DNA of 64,000 bases from Sphingomonas kyeonggiensis (GCF_014204495.1 NZ_JACHLN010000005.1:62001-126000), one strand, 5' to 3'; positions 34,354 through 43,126 are shown, counted from the stretch's first letter. Notes: a model not told the origin generated them from the sequence alone. Program-made: numbers and translations.

Positions 34354-36126
34354 TCAGGCGGCGAGCGCGTAGGGCTTGATCTCGCCGTTGAGGTAGAGGT
34401 TGCGGGCCTTGGCGCGGCTGAGCTTGCCCGAGCTGGTGCGCGGCAGGGTGCGCGGCGGCACGAGCTCGATCACGCAGTTCATGCCCGTGACGGAGCGGAC
34501 GCGCTCGCGGATCTCGTCGCGCAGGCGCAGGCGCTCGGCTTCGTCCGAGGTGCGGCACTGGACCAGCACCGCCGGCGTCTCTTCGCCGCCCGGGGTGGTG
34601 ATCGCGAAGGCGGCCACGTCGCCCTGCTTGAACGCCGGCAGCTGCTCCACGGCCCATTCGATATCCTGGGGCCAGTGGTTCTTGCCGTTGATGATGATCA
34701 TGTCCTTGGCGCGGCCGACGATGTAGATATAGCCGTCCGACATGTAGCCCATGTCGCCGGTATCCAGCCAGCCGTCCTTCAGGCAGGCATCGGTCGCTTC
34801 CTGGTCGCGGAAATAGCCGACCATGACCGACGGGCCCTTGCACCAGACCTTGCCGATCGCCTTCTCGGGCAACGGCGTACCGTCCTCCTCGCGGATCTCG
34901 ATCGTCATGTCGCGCGCCGGAACGCCGCAATTGACGATCGCGCGGAAACGCTGCGGCCGATCGCCACGGGCGACTTCACCGCCCGAAAGCTGGGTCTCTT
35001 CGACCAGCTCGACCATGATGCCTTCGCCCGGCGGCATGATCGACACGGCGAGGGTAGCTTCCGCCAGCCCGTAGCTCGGCAGGAAGGCGGTCGCCTTGAA
35101 GCCCGCATCGGCGAATGCGTCGACGAACGACTGCATCACGTCGGGGCGGATCATGTCGGCGCCGTTGCCGGCGACGCGCCAGCGGCTCAGGTCGAAGCGC
35201 TCGCTGGCCTTGGTCTGGCTCGACATGCGGCGCGCGCAGATGTCGTAGCCGAAGGTCGGCGAATAGCTGAGCGTGTTGCCCGGGTTGCGGCTGATGAGGT
35301 CGAGCCAGGCGAGCGGGCGCCGGGCGAAGTCCTCGGTCTTGAGATAGTCGGTCGAGACCTGGTTGGCGACGACCGAGAGCAGGCAGCCGACCAGACCCAT
35401 GTCATGGTACCAGGGCAGCCACGAGACGCAGCGGTCGCCGTCGGTCACGTTCATGCCGTGGCTGTGCGCCGCCAGGTTGTTGAGCAGCGCATGGTGGGTG
35501 ATGACCACGCCATGCGGGAAGCGGGTCGAGCCGCTCGAATATTGGAGATAGGCGATGTCGGTGGTCTTCGCCTCGGGCAGTTCCACCGGCACCGCGTCGC
35601 GCTGGACGAACTCGGACCAGTCCACGCCCGGCACGTTGCGGCCGCGCGCCGCCTCGGCGCACATCGCGCCGATCTCGGGCGGGTAGAGCAGCATCGAGGG
35701 ATCGCAGCTCTGCAGCTGGACGGTCAGCTGGTCGATGTACGACTGGGCGCCGCCGAAGCTGGTCGGCAGCGGCAGCGGCACCGGCCAGGCGCCGGCATAG
35801 ACCACGCCGAAGAAGAGCGAAGCGAATTCGGCGCCCGTCTCCGCGATCAGCGCGATGCGATCCTCGGGCTTCACGCCCGCGGCGATCAGGCGATGGGCCT
35901 GCTTCAGCGCATCCTCGCGAAGCTCCGCGAAGGGATAGGGGCGCACGAGGTTACCGCGCGCATCGTGGAAGTTGAGCCCGCGTACGCCCTGAGCAGCGTA
36001 ATCGAGCGCATCGCCCAGCGTATCGAAATCCGCAAGGCGACGCGGCAGGCTGTCATCGGTAGGCGTAGGCGCGAGCGTTCCCGCTTCCTTTTCTGCCTCT
36101 AGCGATCCCGTAACGTCCAATACCAT
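34354..36126 (-). CDS. Fatty acyl-AMP ligase
   Basis: A 590-aa adenylate-forming enzyme. The AMP-binding P-loop YSSGSTRFPHGV is near residues 198-209, the adenine-site SYGLAEAT near 350 and the DTGDMGY region with catalytic Asp near 465; the FAAL-type insertion and C-terminal lid are present. FAALs load fatty acyl groups as AMP esters onto carrier proteins; in sphingomonads such genes often accompany sphingolipid or lipopeptide synthesis, but no partner is next to it here. The protein ends IKPYALAA, which only by chance looks like a tmRNA tag. Convergent with the candidate RNA element. Confidence 0.85.
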   Translation of the reverse strand: MVLDVTGSLEAEKEAGTLAPTPTDDSLPRRLADFDTLGDALDYAAQGVRGLNFHDARGNLVRPYPFAELREDALKQAHRLIAAGVKPEDRIALIAETGAEFASLFFGVVYAGAWPVPLPLPTSFGGAQSYIDQLTVQLQSCDPSMLLYPPEIGAMCAEAARGRNVPGVDWSEFVQRDAVPVELPEAKTTDIAYLQYSSGSTRFPHGVVITHHALLNNLAAHSHGMNVTDGDRCVSWLPWYHDMGLVGCLLSVVANQVSTDYLKTEDFARRPLAWLDLISRNPGNTLSYSPTFGYDICARRMSSQTKASERFDLSRWRVAGNGADMIRPDVMQSFVDAFADAGFKATAFLPSYGLAEATLAVSIMPPGEGIMVELVEETQLSGGEVARGDRPQRFRAIVNCGVPARDMTIEIREEDGTPLPEKAIGKVWCKGPSVMVGYFRDQEATDACLKDGWLDTGDMGYMSDGYIYIVGRAKDMIIINGKNHWPQDIEWAVEQLPAFKQGDVAAFAITTPGGEETPAVLVQCRTSDEAERLRLRDEIRERVRSVTGMNCVIELVPPRTLPRTSSGKLSRAKARNLYLNGEIKPYALAA

Positions 36127-36246
36127 TCTTTATTCCGTGCCCCTGCGTGGTAGCCAACGTCGTGCCCCCACGACATTTTTTTGAGGCTAGCCTCTGCTAC
36201 GCACTATCGTTCAAAATCGGTTGCCACTGTGGCACAATCATGGCGC

Positions 36247-36780
36247 ATGCCTGACCCGAGACGCCCCCTGCCACCGCTGAATAGCGCCGATCTGGAGCGT
36301 TTCGCGCTCCGCTATGTCGAACGTTACGCTACGACAAGAGCTAAACTGACGGCGTACCTGTCTCGAAAGCTGCGTGAGCGGGGCTGGGACGGGGAAAAAT
36401 CGCCCGATCCGGAAGGACTGGCAGAGCGGATGGCCGAACTCGGTTACGTCAATGACAGGCTCTATGCCGAATCGAAGGCGGGATCGATGGCGCGGCGTGG
36501 CCTGGGCGCGCGCAGGGTGCGGGAAGCGCTGCGCTTTGCCGGGGTCGAGGCCGAGGATGCCGAGGCGCTGGCGCCCGCGATAGAGGCGGACGGCGTCTCG
36601 AGCGCGATCACGTTCGCGCGGCGCAAGCGGATTGGCCCCTATGGGCGGGAACTGGCCGATCGGCCGCTCCAGGAAAAGCAGATGGCGGCGATGATCCGGG
36701 CCGGCCATGCACCCGGACTGGCCCGCGCGATCGTCCGCATGGCCCCGGGGGATGACCCGGAAGACACACTCCGGAAATGA
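36247..36780 (+). CDS. recX: RecX family regulatory protein
   Basis: A 177-aa, helix-rich protein with the RecX three-helix repeats (for example LTAYLSRKLRERGW near 37-50 and RMAELGYVNDRLYAESKAGSM near 62-82). RecX modulates RecA filaments. recA is not nearby, as in many alphaproteobacteria. Start ATG 36247 gives the usual length; the upstream open frame has no support. It is divergent from the acyl-AMP ligase across a 120-bp gap. Confidence 0.8.
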   Translation: MPDPRRPLPPLNSADLERFALRYVERYATTRAKLTAYLSRKLRERGWDGEKSPDPEGLAERMAELGYVNDRLYAESKAGSMARRGLGARRVREALRFAGVEAEDAEALAPAIEADGVSSAITFARRKRIGPYGRELADRPLQEKQMAAMIRAGHAPGLARAIVRMAPGDDPEDTLRK

Positions 36781-36846
36781 ATCGCACAAAGGCAATTCCA
36801 TTTATGGAAAATACTATGTTAATGACGTCCTTCGGGGGACAGGAAA

Positions 36847-37431
36847 ATGCGTGCTGACCAACAGGTTGCGCAGAAGGACTATACTGACACGCCGGACGAA
36901 AACGGGGGAATTGGCGGGGACCGGATGGACGAAGGTCAGGTCTTTGCCGGTGTCGTGAAATGGTTCGACGTTACGCGGGGGTTCGGCTTTCTAGTGGCCG
37001 ATGATGCCGCCGTGGGCGACATTCTTATCCATTTCACCGTGCTTCAGGAACATGGCCGGCGCTCGCTGCCCGAGGGGGCTCGGGTCGAGTGCACCGCCGT
37101 GAAGCGCCAGCGGGGGCTGCAGGCGCGCGAGATCATCTCGATCGATCTGAGCGAAGCGGTCGAGGCACCCAAGCGCCCGGCCGAGCGCACCGACCGGGTG
37201 AAGCTGATCGAGACCGCCGGGCCGTTCGAGCCGGTGGAGGTGAAGTGGTTCAATCGCCTCAAGGGCTATGGATTCCTGGTGCGCGGGTCCGACTCGGCCG
37301 ATATATTCGTCCATATGGAGACGCTGCGCCGTGCTGATATCGAGGAGGTCGAACCCGGCCAGCCGCTCAGCGCGCGCATCGTCGATGGCGAAAAAGGGCC
37401 GCTTGCCGTGGCGGTCGAAAGGACCAGCTAG
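36847..37431 (+). CDS. Cold-shock protein with two cold-shock domains
   Basis: A 194-aa protein with two cold-shock domains: residues ~33-100 (GVVKWFDVTRGFGFLVAD, RNP-1-like) and ~128-192 (EVKWFNRLKGYGFLVRG, with DIFVHME as RNP-2). The first domain has replaced the usual DIFVH by DILIHF, so binding strength may differ. The tandem layout is typical of alphaproteobacterial cold-shock proteins rather than the ~70-aa E. coli type. A 14-bp palindrome TTCCATTTATGGAA (36796-36809) lies in the leader. DUF192 follows 4 bp later. Confidence 0.88.
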   Translation: MRADQQVAQKDYTDTPDENGGIGGDRMDEGQVFAGVVKWFDVTRGFGFLVADDAAVGDILIHFTVLQEHGRRSLPEGARVECTAVKRQRGLQAREIISIDLSEAVEAPKRPAERTDRVKLIETAGPFEPVEVKWFNRLKGYGFLVRGSDSADIFVHMETLRRADIEEVEPGQPLSARIVDGEKGPLAVAVERTS

Positions 37432-37435
37432 TCAG

Positions 37436-37927
37436 ATGAAGTGCATGCGTGGGTTGGGAGCGGCGCTCGCCGCTTCGGTGTTGCTTGTCTCGGGTGCCTG
37501 CCAGGGAGCTGCGGAGACCGGCCCCGCAGCAGTTCAGGCGGCGAAGAAGATCGACGTCACGGTCGAGAGCGCCAATGGCCCGCATGTCTTCCATGTCGAA
37601 GTGGCGCGGACTTCGGCGGAGCAGGAGCGGGGCCTGATGTTCCGCACGAACCTGCCCCAGGACGGCGGCATGATCTTCACGCCCTATCCGGCCGAGGGGG
37701 AGCCGCGTGAAGCGAGCTTCTGGATGAAAAACACGCCGACCGCGCTCGACATCATCTTCATTCGCGCGGACGGCAGCATCGCCCGGATCGGCGAGAATGC
37801 GGTGCCGTTCTCCGAGGACAATGTGAAATCGGGCGAGCCGGTGGCCGCGGTGCTCGAGATCAATGCCGGCGTTTCGGCGAAACTGGGCATCAAGGCGGGC
37901 GACAAGGTGCATTGGGCGAAGCAGTAA
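37436..37927 (+). CDS. DUF192 family protein, lipoprotein-like
   Basis: A 163-aa exported protein. The N-terminus ends LLVSGAC at about residue 22, a lipobox-like site. The DUF192 domain (about 40-160) has the conserved ERGLMFR and FWMKNT...DIIFI segments. The family function is unknown. It begins 4 bp after the cold-shock gene and precedes NDUFA12 in the same direction. Confidence 0.85.
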   Translation: MKCMRGLGAALAASVLLVSGACQGAAETGPAAVQAAKKIDVTVESANGPHVFHVEVARTSAEQERGLMFRTNLPQDGGMIFTPYPAEGEPREASFWMKNTPTALDIIFIRADGSIARIGENAVPFSEDNVKSGEPVAAVLEINAGVSAKLGIKAGDKVHWAKQ

Positions 37928-37965
37928 GCATTGCCTCGCCCCGCGCTCCTCGCTAATCCGCGCCC

Positions 37966-38358
37966 ATGGGCCTCAATCTCAATCCCTTCACCTGGTGGAA
38001 CGGCGCCACCTTCGGCACCTGGATCGCTCTGCGCAGCAAGACGCAGGTCGGCGAAGACCATATGGGCAACCTCTATTATGAGGGCGGCAAGGACCCCAAC
38101 GGCATCACGCGCCGCTGGGTGATCTATAACGGCTCGAACGATGCGAGCCGCGTGCCGCCGGAATGGTTCAGCTGGCTCCACCACCAGATCGATTCGGTGC
38201 CCGACCAGGCGCTGCCGGCACCCAAGGCGTGGGAAATCCCCGGCGAAGTGAACCTGACCGGTTCGCAGCTCGCCTATCGCCCGAGCGGCGCGCTGGAAAA
38301 GGGCGGCCACCGTGCCCGCGCCACCGGCGACTACGAGGCCTGGACCCCCGGCGCATGA
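37966..38358 (+). CDS. NADH:ubiquinone oxidoreductase subunit NDUFA12 (17.2 kDa)
   Basis: A 130-aa accessory subunit of respiratory complex I, found in alphaproteobacteria and mitochondria. GTWIALRSKTQVGEDHMGNLYYE near 17-40 and RWVIYNG...WFSWLHHQID near 50-75 are the family core. The gene sits outside the nuo operon, as is usual. Its stop overlaps the DUF2155 start (ATGA 38355-38358). Its presence supports an alphaproteobacterial origin. Confidence 0.93.
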   Translation: MGLNLNPFTWWNGATFGTWIALRSKTQVGEDHMGNLYYEGGKDPNGITRRWVIYNGSNDASRVPPEWFSWLHHQIDSVPDQALPAPKAWEIPGEVNLTGSQLAYRPSGALEKGGHRARATGDYEAWTPGA

Positions 38359-39023
38359 TCCGTCGCCCCGCTGGAGCCGTCGCGGCCGGGCTGCTGCTCG
38401 CCCTCGGCGCGTGCTCGGGCGGGGGCGGCAAGGATGCTTCGAAGAACACGGCATCGGACGAGATCGTCACCACCGGCGGCCGCGACTCGGGCGGCCAGCC
38501 CGCCGACGTGATCACCGTCGACCGTGACGGCAAGGCTATCGAGGACGCTTCGGCGACGCCGATGAAGGACCGCGTCGCGGTTCTCGGCATCCTCAACAAG
38601 CGCAATGGCGAAGCGCGCGAGTTCAAGCTCAAGCCCGGCCAGGCCGTCCGCATCGGCGATGTGATCGTCCGCCTCAAGGCCTGCGACAAGACCGCGCCCT
38701 GGGAAGCGGATCAGCTCACCGGTGCGTTCGTCCAGGTGGATGTGCTCGAAGTCGACAAGAAATGGCACCGCGTGCATTCGGGCTGGCTGTTCGCCGAGCG
38801 CCCGGCGCTGAACGTCGTCCAGCACCCGATCTACGATGTGTGGCCCAAGAGCTGCGCGATGACCTTCCGCGACAGCGGGCCGGACACGGTGCCGGCGCCG
38901 GCCGCGGGCGGCAGTGGATCGGGCAATGCGTCGAGCGCGAAGAAGTCGCCATCGACCGAAGGCGCGCCCGTTGAGAGCCCTGCGGCCGAATCGCCGAGCG
39001 CCGCGCCCAGCAACGCGACATAG
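38355..39023 (+). CDS. DUF2155 lipoprotein-like protein
   Basis: A 222-aa protein. Residues 1-20 are a lipoprotein signal ending LALGAC. The DUF2155 domain spans about 70-165 (RVAVLGILNKRNGE, CDKTAPWE, FSGWLFAERPALNVVQHPIYDVW-like core). The last ~50 residues are Ala/Ser/Pro-rich low complexity and lie opposite the 3' end of aat: the two convergent genes overlap by 193 bp. The function is unknown; its position after NDUFA12 is conserved in sphingomonads as far as I know. Confidence 0.85.
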   Translation: MIRRPAGAVAAGLLLALGACSGGGGKDASKNTASDEIVTTGGRDSGGQPADVITVDRDGKAIEDASATPMKDRVAVLGILNKRNGEAREFKLKPGQAVRIGDVIVRLKACDKTAPWEADQLTGAFVQVDVLEVDKKWHRVHSGWLFAERPALNVVQHPIYDVWPKSCAMTFRDSGPDTVPAPAAGGSGSGNASSAKKSPSTEGAPVESPAAESPSAAPSNAT

Positions 39024-39586
39024 TCGTCACGCGGGATCTCGATCGCGCCGAGCGTCGAGAGATGCTCGGTGATGAACTGGCAATCCAATAGAGTGAACCC
39101 GCCGGCGCTCAGCCGGGCGACGAGGTGCGCGAAGGCGACCTTGGACGCGTTGGGTACGCGCGTGACCATCGATTCGCCGAAGAAGGCCCGGCCGAGCGCA
39201 AGGCCGTAGAGGCCGCCGGCGAGCGTGTCGCCATCCCAGCATTCCACCGAATGGGCGAAGCCGCGACGATGCAGCTCGAGGAAGACGCGTTCGATCGGGC
39301 CGTTGATCCAGGTATCGGGCCGGTCGGCGGCGCTTTCGGCGCAGAGCTGGATGATTCGCTCGAACGCGGTGTCCACGGTCAGCCGGAAGCGGCCCGACTG
39401 GATGACCTTGCGGAGCGAGCGCGAGAAGTGGAAGCCGTCGAGCGGCAGCACCCCGCGCAGCTTGGGCTCGACCCAATAGACGGTGGCCGCGGTGCGGTGA
39501 TCGGCCATCGGGAACACGCCCATGGCATAGGCGCGCAGCACCAGGTCGGGGTCGAGTTCCTGTTGCGGCGGCTGGGCGCGGCTCAA
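38831..39586 (-). CDS. aat: Leucyl/phenylalanyl-tRNA--protein transferase
   Basis: A 251-aa enzyme that adds Leu or Phe to the N-terminus of proteins with basic N-termini (N-end rule, Clp proteolysis). The start region LVLRAYAMGVFPMAD and the core WINGPIERVFLELHRRGFAHSVECWDGDTLAGGLYGL are diagnostic. It starts with TTG at 39586, overlapping the ParA-like stop (TTGA); no ATG lies upstream in frame. The last ~60 residues after EIPRDDY extend beyond the normal family end and lie opposite the DUF2155 tail, so this C-terminus may be a run-on rather than functional sequence. Confidence 0.88.
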   Translation of the reverse strand: MSRAQPPQQELDPDLVLRAYAMGVFPMADHRTAATVYWVEPKLRGVLPLDGFHFSRSLRKVIQSGRFRLTVDTAFERIIQLCAESAADRPDTWINGPIERVFLELHRRGFAHSVECWDGDTLAGGLYGLALGRAFFGESMVTRVPNASKVAFAHLVARLSAGGFTLLDCQFITEHLSTLGAIEIPRDDYVALLGAALGDSAAGLSTGAPSVDGDFFALDALPDPLPPAAGAGTVSGPLSRKVIAQLLGHTS

Positions 39587-40317
39587 CGCTTCTTGCCCGA
39601 CAGCCGGCGCTCGATCGCCTGCCAAAGCCCCGCAAAGGCCTGGGCACCGGGGCTGCGCGGCGCGAAGCTGCCGACCGCGGCGCGGTGCACGCTCATCGAT
39701 TCGACGATGCTCGCCATCGGGATCACCGGCCAGTCGGGATGCGCGGCCACTGCCTCGACATGCAGCTTGCGCCGGCGATCGACCATCGAATGCACCGGCA
39801 TCAGCGACACCTTGCCGCCCTTGCGCGCGAGGTGGGTCGAGACTTCCTCGAAGGCGCGGGTGGAAAGCGGGGAGGGGATCACCGGCACCACGATCAGGTC
39901 CGCGGCGCGCATCACCTGCTCGCTGGTCTCGGTCAGCCCCGGCGGGCAATCGAGCAGCACTCGATCATAGGCTTTGTCCAGCTCGCCCAGCAGCTTGGCC
40001 AGCCGCTTCTTCTTGTCGAGCTCGTGGAAGGTAAGGTCGAGGCCGCGCAGCGACGTGTCGGCGCCGATCAGGTCCAGCCGCTCGATGCCGGTATGCTGGA
40101 CCAGCTTGGTAGGGGCGACATCCTTGGTGAAGATCGCCTGGGCCTGATCGCGGGTCTTGCCCTCGGGCTCGACAAGATAGGTCGAGGCGGCCTGCGGATC
40201 GAGATCCCAGAGCAGCGTGCGCCGGGCCGACAATGTAGCCGATGCCCAGGCCAGGTTCACGGCAAGCGTCGTTTTCCCGACGCCGCCCTTCAGGCTGTAG
40301 ATCGCCACCGTGGCCAA
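39583..40317 (-). CDS. ParA-like P-loop ATPase
   Basis: A 244-aa deviant-Walker ATPase: KGGVGKTT at residues 10-17 with the signature first Lys, LLDCPPGLTE as the Walker B region near 117-126. No ParB-like gene or centromere repeats are adjacent, so it may position a protein complex rather than segregate DNA; a chromosomal parAB would be elsewhere. Start is TTG 40317 with GAGGAG upstream; GTG 40308 is an alternative. It overlaps aat by four bases. Confidence 0.8.
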   Translation of the reverse strand: MATVAIYSLKGGVGKTTLAVNLAWASATLSARRTLLWDLDPQAASTYLVEPEGKTRDQAQAIFTKDVAPTKLVQHTGIERLDLIGADTSLRGLDLTFHELDKKKRLAKLLGELDKAYDRVLLDCPPGLTETSEQVMRAADLIVVPVIPSPLSTRAFEEVSTHLARKGGKVSLMPVHSMVDRRRKLHVEAVAAHPDWPVIPMASIVESMSVHRAAVGSFAPRSPGAQAFAGLWQAIERRLSGKKR

Positions 40318-40350
40318 AGCGCTCTCCTCTTGCTGGCCAAGCCTCGCATG

Positions 40351-40381
40351 AAAAAGGGCCGGCGGGAATGCCCGCCGGCCC
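40351..40381 (-). terminator. Rho-independent terminator
   Basis: On the minus strand GGGCCGGCGGG-CATT-CCCGCCGGCCC (40381-40356) is an 11-bp perfect stem followed by TTTTT (40355-40351). It lies 24 bp after the lipoprotein stop and before the ParA-like gene, so it ends the lipoprotein transcript. Confidence 0.9.
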
Positions 40382-40405
40382 TTGATGAAACACTGGATGC
40401 CGCGA

Positions 40406-40786
40406 TCAGCCGTGGCAGGCGCGCGAGCCCTTGCCGGGAACTTCGATCGTGGCGTTCTTCGAGGTGCCGGTGACCTTGTAGCCGCCGTCGGCGACGAAGG
40501 GCTGGCCGGCTTCCGGCGCCTTGAGCAGCGTGCCCGGGCCGTCCTTGGTTTCCTTGATCAGGACCATCTTGGCGCCCTGATAGAAGTCGGCGAACACGAC
40601 GCTGTTGTCCTTGCAGCGCATCGAGACCGAGGCCTCGATCGACGGCGGCAGCTCGACCTTGGGGGCGTTCTTCAGGGCTTCAGCCTGGGGATCCGGAGCG
40701 GTACCAGAGACTTCCTCGGGCTTGTTCTCACAGGCCGCGAGCGAGAGGAGCACTGCGGCGGCGGCGAAAAAGGGGGCTTTCTTCAT
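40406..40786 (-). CDS. Small lipoprotein, possibly MliC-like
   Basis: A 126-aa lipoprotein: the signal ends LLSLAAC at about residue 19. The mature part has two Cys far apart and a beta-rich pattern (MRCKDNSVVFADFYQGAKMVLIKE, then YKVTGTSKNATIEV), somewhat like membrane-bound lysozyme inhibitors of the MliC type; the match is weak and by eye. ATG 40786 is the start, since the longer frame lacks a signal at its end. A strong terminator follows. Confidence 0.6.
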   Translation of the reverse strand: MKKAPFFAAAAVLLSLAACENKPEEVSGTAPDPQAEALKNAPKVELPPSIEASVSMRCKDNSVVFADFYQGAKMVLIKETKDGPGTLLKAPEAGQPFVADGGYKVTGTSKNATIEVPGKGSRACHG

Positions 40787-41147
40787 AACGGGCTGGAGCT
40801 TTCGTTCACCATGCAAGAATCGTCAAGCGATTCGTGATATAGAGTTACATATCGATTGTGCGCTGCGACATGACATCCGTAATATTGCGAAGTCATGGCA
40901 GACACCGATGTCATCCATGGAATTCACTCATTTCCGGAATACGTCCAAAAGCGATCTTTGTGCCTGTACGGTCGATTCTGCCGCCTTGCAGCGCATGGGT
41001 GGGCAAGTATCGCAGCCGAATTTCTGGTTAATGGAGTCGGTCGAGGTGGACCGGGATGCGGCGACCAAAGCCGGGAACTGGTGGTGCGCTCCAAGGCTTG
41101 ACCCCCGCAAACGCCCTGCGCAGGGTCGCGGCGAGGGAGAATGATCA
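40787..41147. other. 361-bp gap without a supported gene
   Basis: The first ~80 bp (40800-40890) is AT-richer and probably carries divergent promoters for the two lipoprotein genes. The rest shows no gene, repeat or RNA that I can support; the short open frames in it resemble nothing I know. Confidence 0.5.
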
Positions 41148-41657
41148 ATGCGCGCACTCGCCATTGCCGCGCTGCTGATGCTGGCGGCCTGCGGATCGAC
41201 GGAAAAGGCGGAGGAGCCCAAGGCTGCGCCGAGCCCAAGGGGCGCGCATCTTGGCGATGTGTCCCTCAACAAGCCGCTGCGCGCGACCGACAATGCCCTG
41301 ACCTGGTCGCTGGAAGTCGCGCCGGGATCGATCACCCTTACGCGCTTCGCCGGGCGCGGGAGTGAGGGCGATGTCTCGCAATTCTATCCGGTCTCGCCGA
41401 AGATCGATGGCGACAAGGCCGTATGGCAGACCAAGGATACGCTCGGCCAGCCGGTAACGATCACCTTCGTCAATGCGCGCTGTACCGAGGGTGGGGCGCC
41501 GGCGATCGAGCGCCCTCTGACCGCGGAACTGAAGATCGCCGACAAGGTCTTCCACGGCTGCGCGGGCGTGCGGCCGGTGGACGGGCCGAATTCGGCGTCC
41601 GATGCCGGGAACGCGTCGGCGGACAATGTCGCGGACGATGTGGGGAATGCGCGTTGA
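41148..41657 (+). CDS. Small lipoprotein of unknown function
   Basis: A 169-aa lipoprotein: the signal ends MLAACGS at residues ~15-17. The domain at about 45-140 is beta-rich with one Cys pair (NARCTEGG and KVFHGCAG), resembling the uncharacterised membrane-like protein family that includes COG3650-type domains. The C-terminal ~20 residues are Ala/Asp/Asn-rich. ATG 41148 lies 5 bp after GGGAGA. Convergent with the glycosylase gene. Confidence 0.6.
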   Translation: MRALAIAALLMLAACGSTEKAEEPKAAPSPRGAHLGDVSLNKPLRATDNALTWSLEVAPGSITLTRFAGRGSEGDVSQFYPVSPKIDGDKAVWQTKDTLGQPVTITFVNARCTEGGAPAIERPLTAELKIADKVFHGCAGVRPVDGPNSASDAGNASADNVADDVGNAR

Positions 41658-41673
41658 GCCTTTGGGCGCCCCG

Positions 41674-42171
41674 TCAGGCGAGCAGCGGCCTGAGCGCCTC
41701 CCATTGCGGGAGCTTCTTCTCGAAGCCGATCGTGTGGAGCGGGCTCGACGAGGGCAGGGCGACGATCGTGTAGCGCGTCGCCGCGGCACCGAGCTGCTTC
41801 GATCCGGTGCGGAATGCGGTGCCGCCGTTGAACGCGATGGCGCGCAGATCGGGCAGGGTGGCGGCAAGGGCGGCGATGTCATGCCCTTCGACATCGCGCA
41901 GTGCGGCATCGGTGCTGCCGGTGCGCCGCGCGCTGGCAACCACGTCCCACAGGCCGATACGGGCGTCGAGCAGCGCGATGAGGCGGTCGGGGTAGTCCAG
42001 CGCAGCCAGGTCGCGCCCCGCCGCGTGGGAGATCAGGCGCCAGAACTGGTTCTGCGGGTGGGCATAATAACGCTGTTCGGCCAGCGAGCGCTCCCCGGGG
42101 AGCGACCCGAGGACGAGCAGGCGGGTGCGGGCGTCGACCACGGGCGGGAAGCTGTGCTTGCGCGGATCCAT
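41674..42171 (-). CDS. DNA-deoxyinosine glycosylase (UDG superfamily)
   Basis: A 165-aa base-excision enzyme. The motif A region VLGSLPGERSLAEQRYYAHPQNQFW near 20-45 (GSLPG with the small residue in place of the catalytic Asp of family 1, and YYAHPQNQFW) and the late motif ALPSSSPLH near 138-146 match family 6 glycosylases that remove hypoxanthine. I start it at ATG 42171; TTG 42174 is in frame just before. Divergent from the DUF962 gene by 22 bp, so the promoters overlap. Confidence 0.82.
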   Translation of the reverse strand: MDPRKHSFPPVVDARTRLLVLGSLPGERSLAEQRYYAHPQNQFWRLISHAAGRDLAALDYPDRLIALLDARIGLWDVVASARRTGSTDAALRDVEGHDIAALAATLPDLRAIAFNGGTAFRTGSKQLGAAATRYTIVALPSSSPLHTIGFEKKLPQWEALRPLLA

Positions 42172-42193
42172 CAAGCCGCGTTAGCCTGACGTC

Positions 42194-42529
42194 ATGGCAC
42201 GCACCATCACCACCTATCGCGAATTCTGGCCCTTCTATCTGCGCGAGCATGGGAAGCCGTGGACGCGGGGCATGCACTATGTCGGCACGATCCTCACCCT
42301 GTGGTTCCTGCTGCTCGCGCTGGGTGGCGCGGGATGGTGGTGGTGGCTGGCGATCCCGCTTGCGGGCTATGGCTTTGCCTGGGCGGCGCATTTCGGCGTC
42401 GAGAAGAACCGGCCGGCGACCTTCACCTACCCGCTCTGGTCGCTGGTTTCCGACTATCGGATGTTCTTCCTGTGGTTCGGCGGCCGGCTCGACGCGCATC
42501 TCGCCCGGGCGGGCGTGGCGACGGCCTAG
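42194..42529 (+). CDS. DUF962 (Mpo1-like) membrane protein
   Basis: A 111-aa membrane protein with two main hydrophobic segments (about 26-46 and 48-66) and conserved His/Asp/Glu residues (HYVGT near 28, HFGVEKNRPATF near 66-77). DUF962 includes yeast Mpo1, a 2-hydroxy fatty acid dioxygenase, which would fit hydroxylated sphingolipids of sphingomonads; that link is an inference. Its stop overlaps the next, convergent gene by four bases. Confidence 0.75.
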   Translation: MARTITTYREFWPFYLREHGKPWTRGMHYVGTILTLWFLLLALGGAGWWWWLAIPLAGYGFAWAAHFGVEKNRPATFTYPLWSLVSDYRMFFLWFGGRLDAHLARAGVATA

Positions 42530-42993
42530 CCGTCCGCCAGCACCCTGCCGCCAAGGCGCGCCAGCGCGCCGCCCAGCGGGCTGCACGGATAGGGCATCGG
42601 TTCGGACAGGAAGATCAGGTCGGCGGCACCGTCATGCTCGGAGGCGAGCGCGGCGATCGGCTCGGCGATCTCGAAATGCAGTTCGGTGGAAGGGTGGGCG
42701 TCGGTCTCGGCCTGCCAGCGGGCATGCCGGATGCCGGCGGTCCAGAGCGACACGCCGCGGCCTTCGATCGAGACGAAGCCCAGTTCGCGCGCCTTGGCCG
42801 CGGCGCGGAGGAGTCGGCCGCCATCGGCGCAGTCGAGATCGAGCATGCGGACCGAGCGGTGGCCATGGTTGCGGAATTCGAGCAGCGCCTTCGCGATCCG
42901 CGCGTCACAGGGGCCGTGTCGCGATCCTCCGGGCTCGGTCGACAGGCCGGCGCGGCGCAGCAGCCCGCCGAGCGAGAATTGGGTGGCAGTCAT
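42526..42993 (-). CDS. Methyltransferase-like protein of unknown function
   Basis: A 155-aa protein. RSVRMLDLDCADGGRLLRAAAKARELGFVSIEGRG near 46-80 looks like motif I of a Rossmann methyltransferase, with LDLDCADGG replacing the usual glycine-rich loop, but the domain is short and the later motifs are missing. It may be a small SAM-binding protein or a degenerate one. ATG 42993; convergent with DUF962. Confidence 0.5.
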   Translation of the reverse strand: MTATQFSLGGLLRRAGLSTEPGGSRHGPCDARIAKALLEFRNHGHRSVRMLDLDCADGGRLLRAAAKARELGFVSIEGRGVSLWTAGIRHARWQAETDAHPSTELHFEIAEPIAALASEHDGAADLIFLSEPMPYPCSPLGGALARLGGRVLADG

Positions 42994-43126
42994 TGTTTCT
43001 TCTCCTGGGAATTCATGGAGGTCCTCAGCGACAGGGATCCCTGAATCCGGCGGTGGGATGGGGCGCTTCGCTCCGCGGCAAGCGGACGAGCAGCGCGCAG
43101 GCGAGCGCGAGCAAGGCGGTCATGCA

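Noticed and set aside
34354..34380. C-terminus IKPYALAA resembling a tmRNA tag near a T-loop-like sequence
   Set aside because: It is the natural end of the fatty acyl-AMP ligase; no acceptor stem or permuted tmRNA structure is present.
36796..36809. TTCCATTTATGGAA palindrome as a cold-shock operator
   Set aside because: Short arms and no known regulator; mentioned only within the gene entry.
40895..41101. 68-aa open frame in the gap before the 41148 lipoprotein
   Set aside because: No ribosome site, no family resemblance and poor codon pattern.
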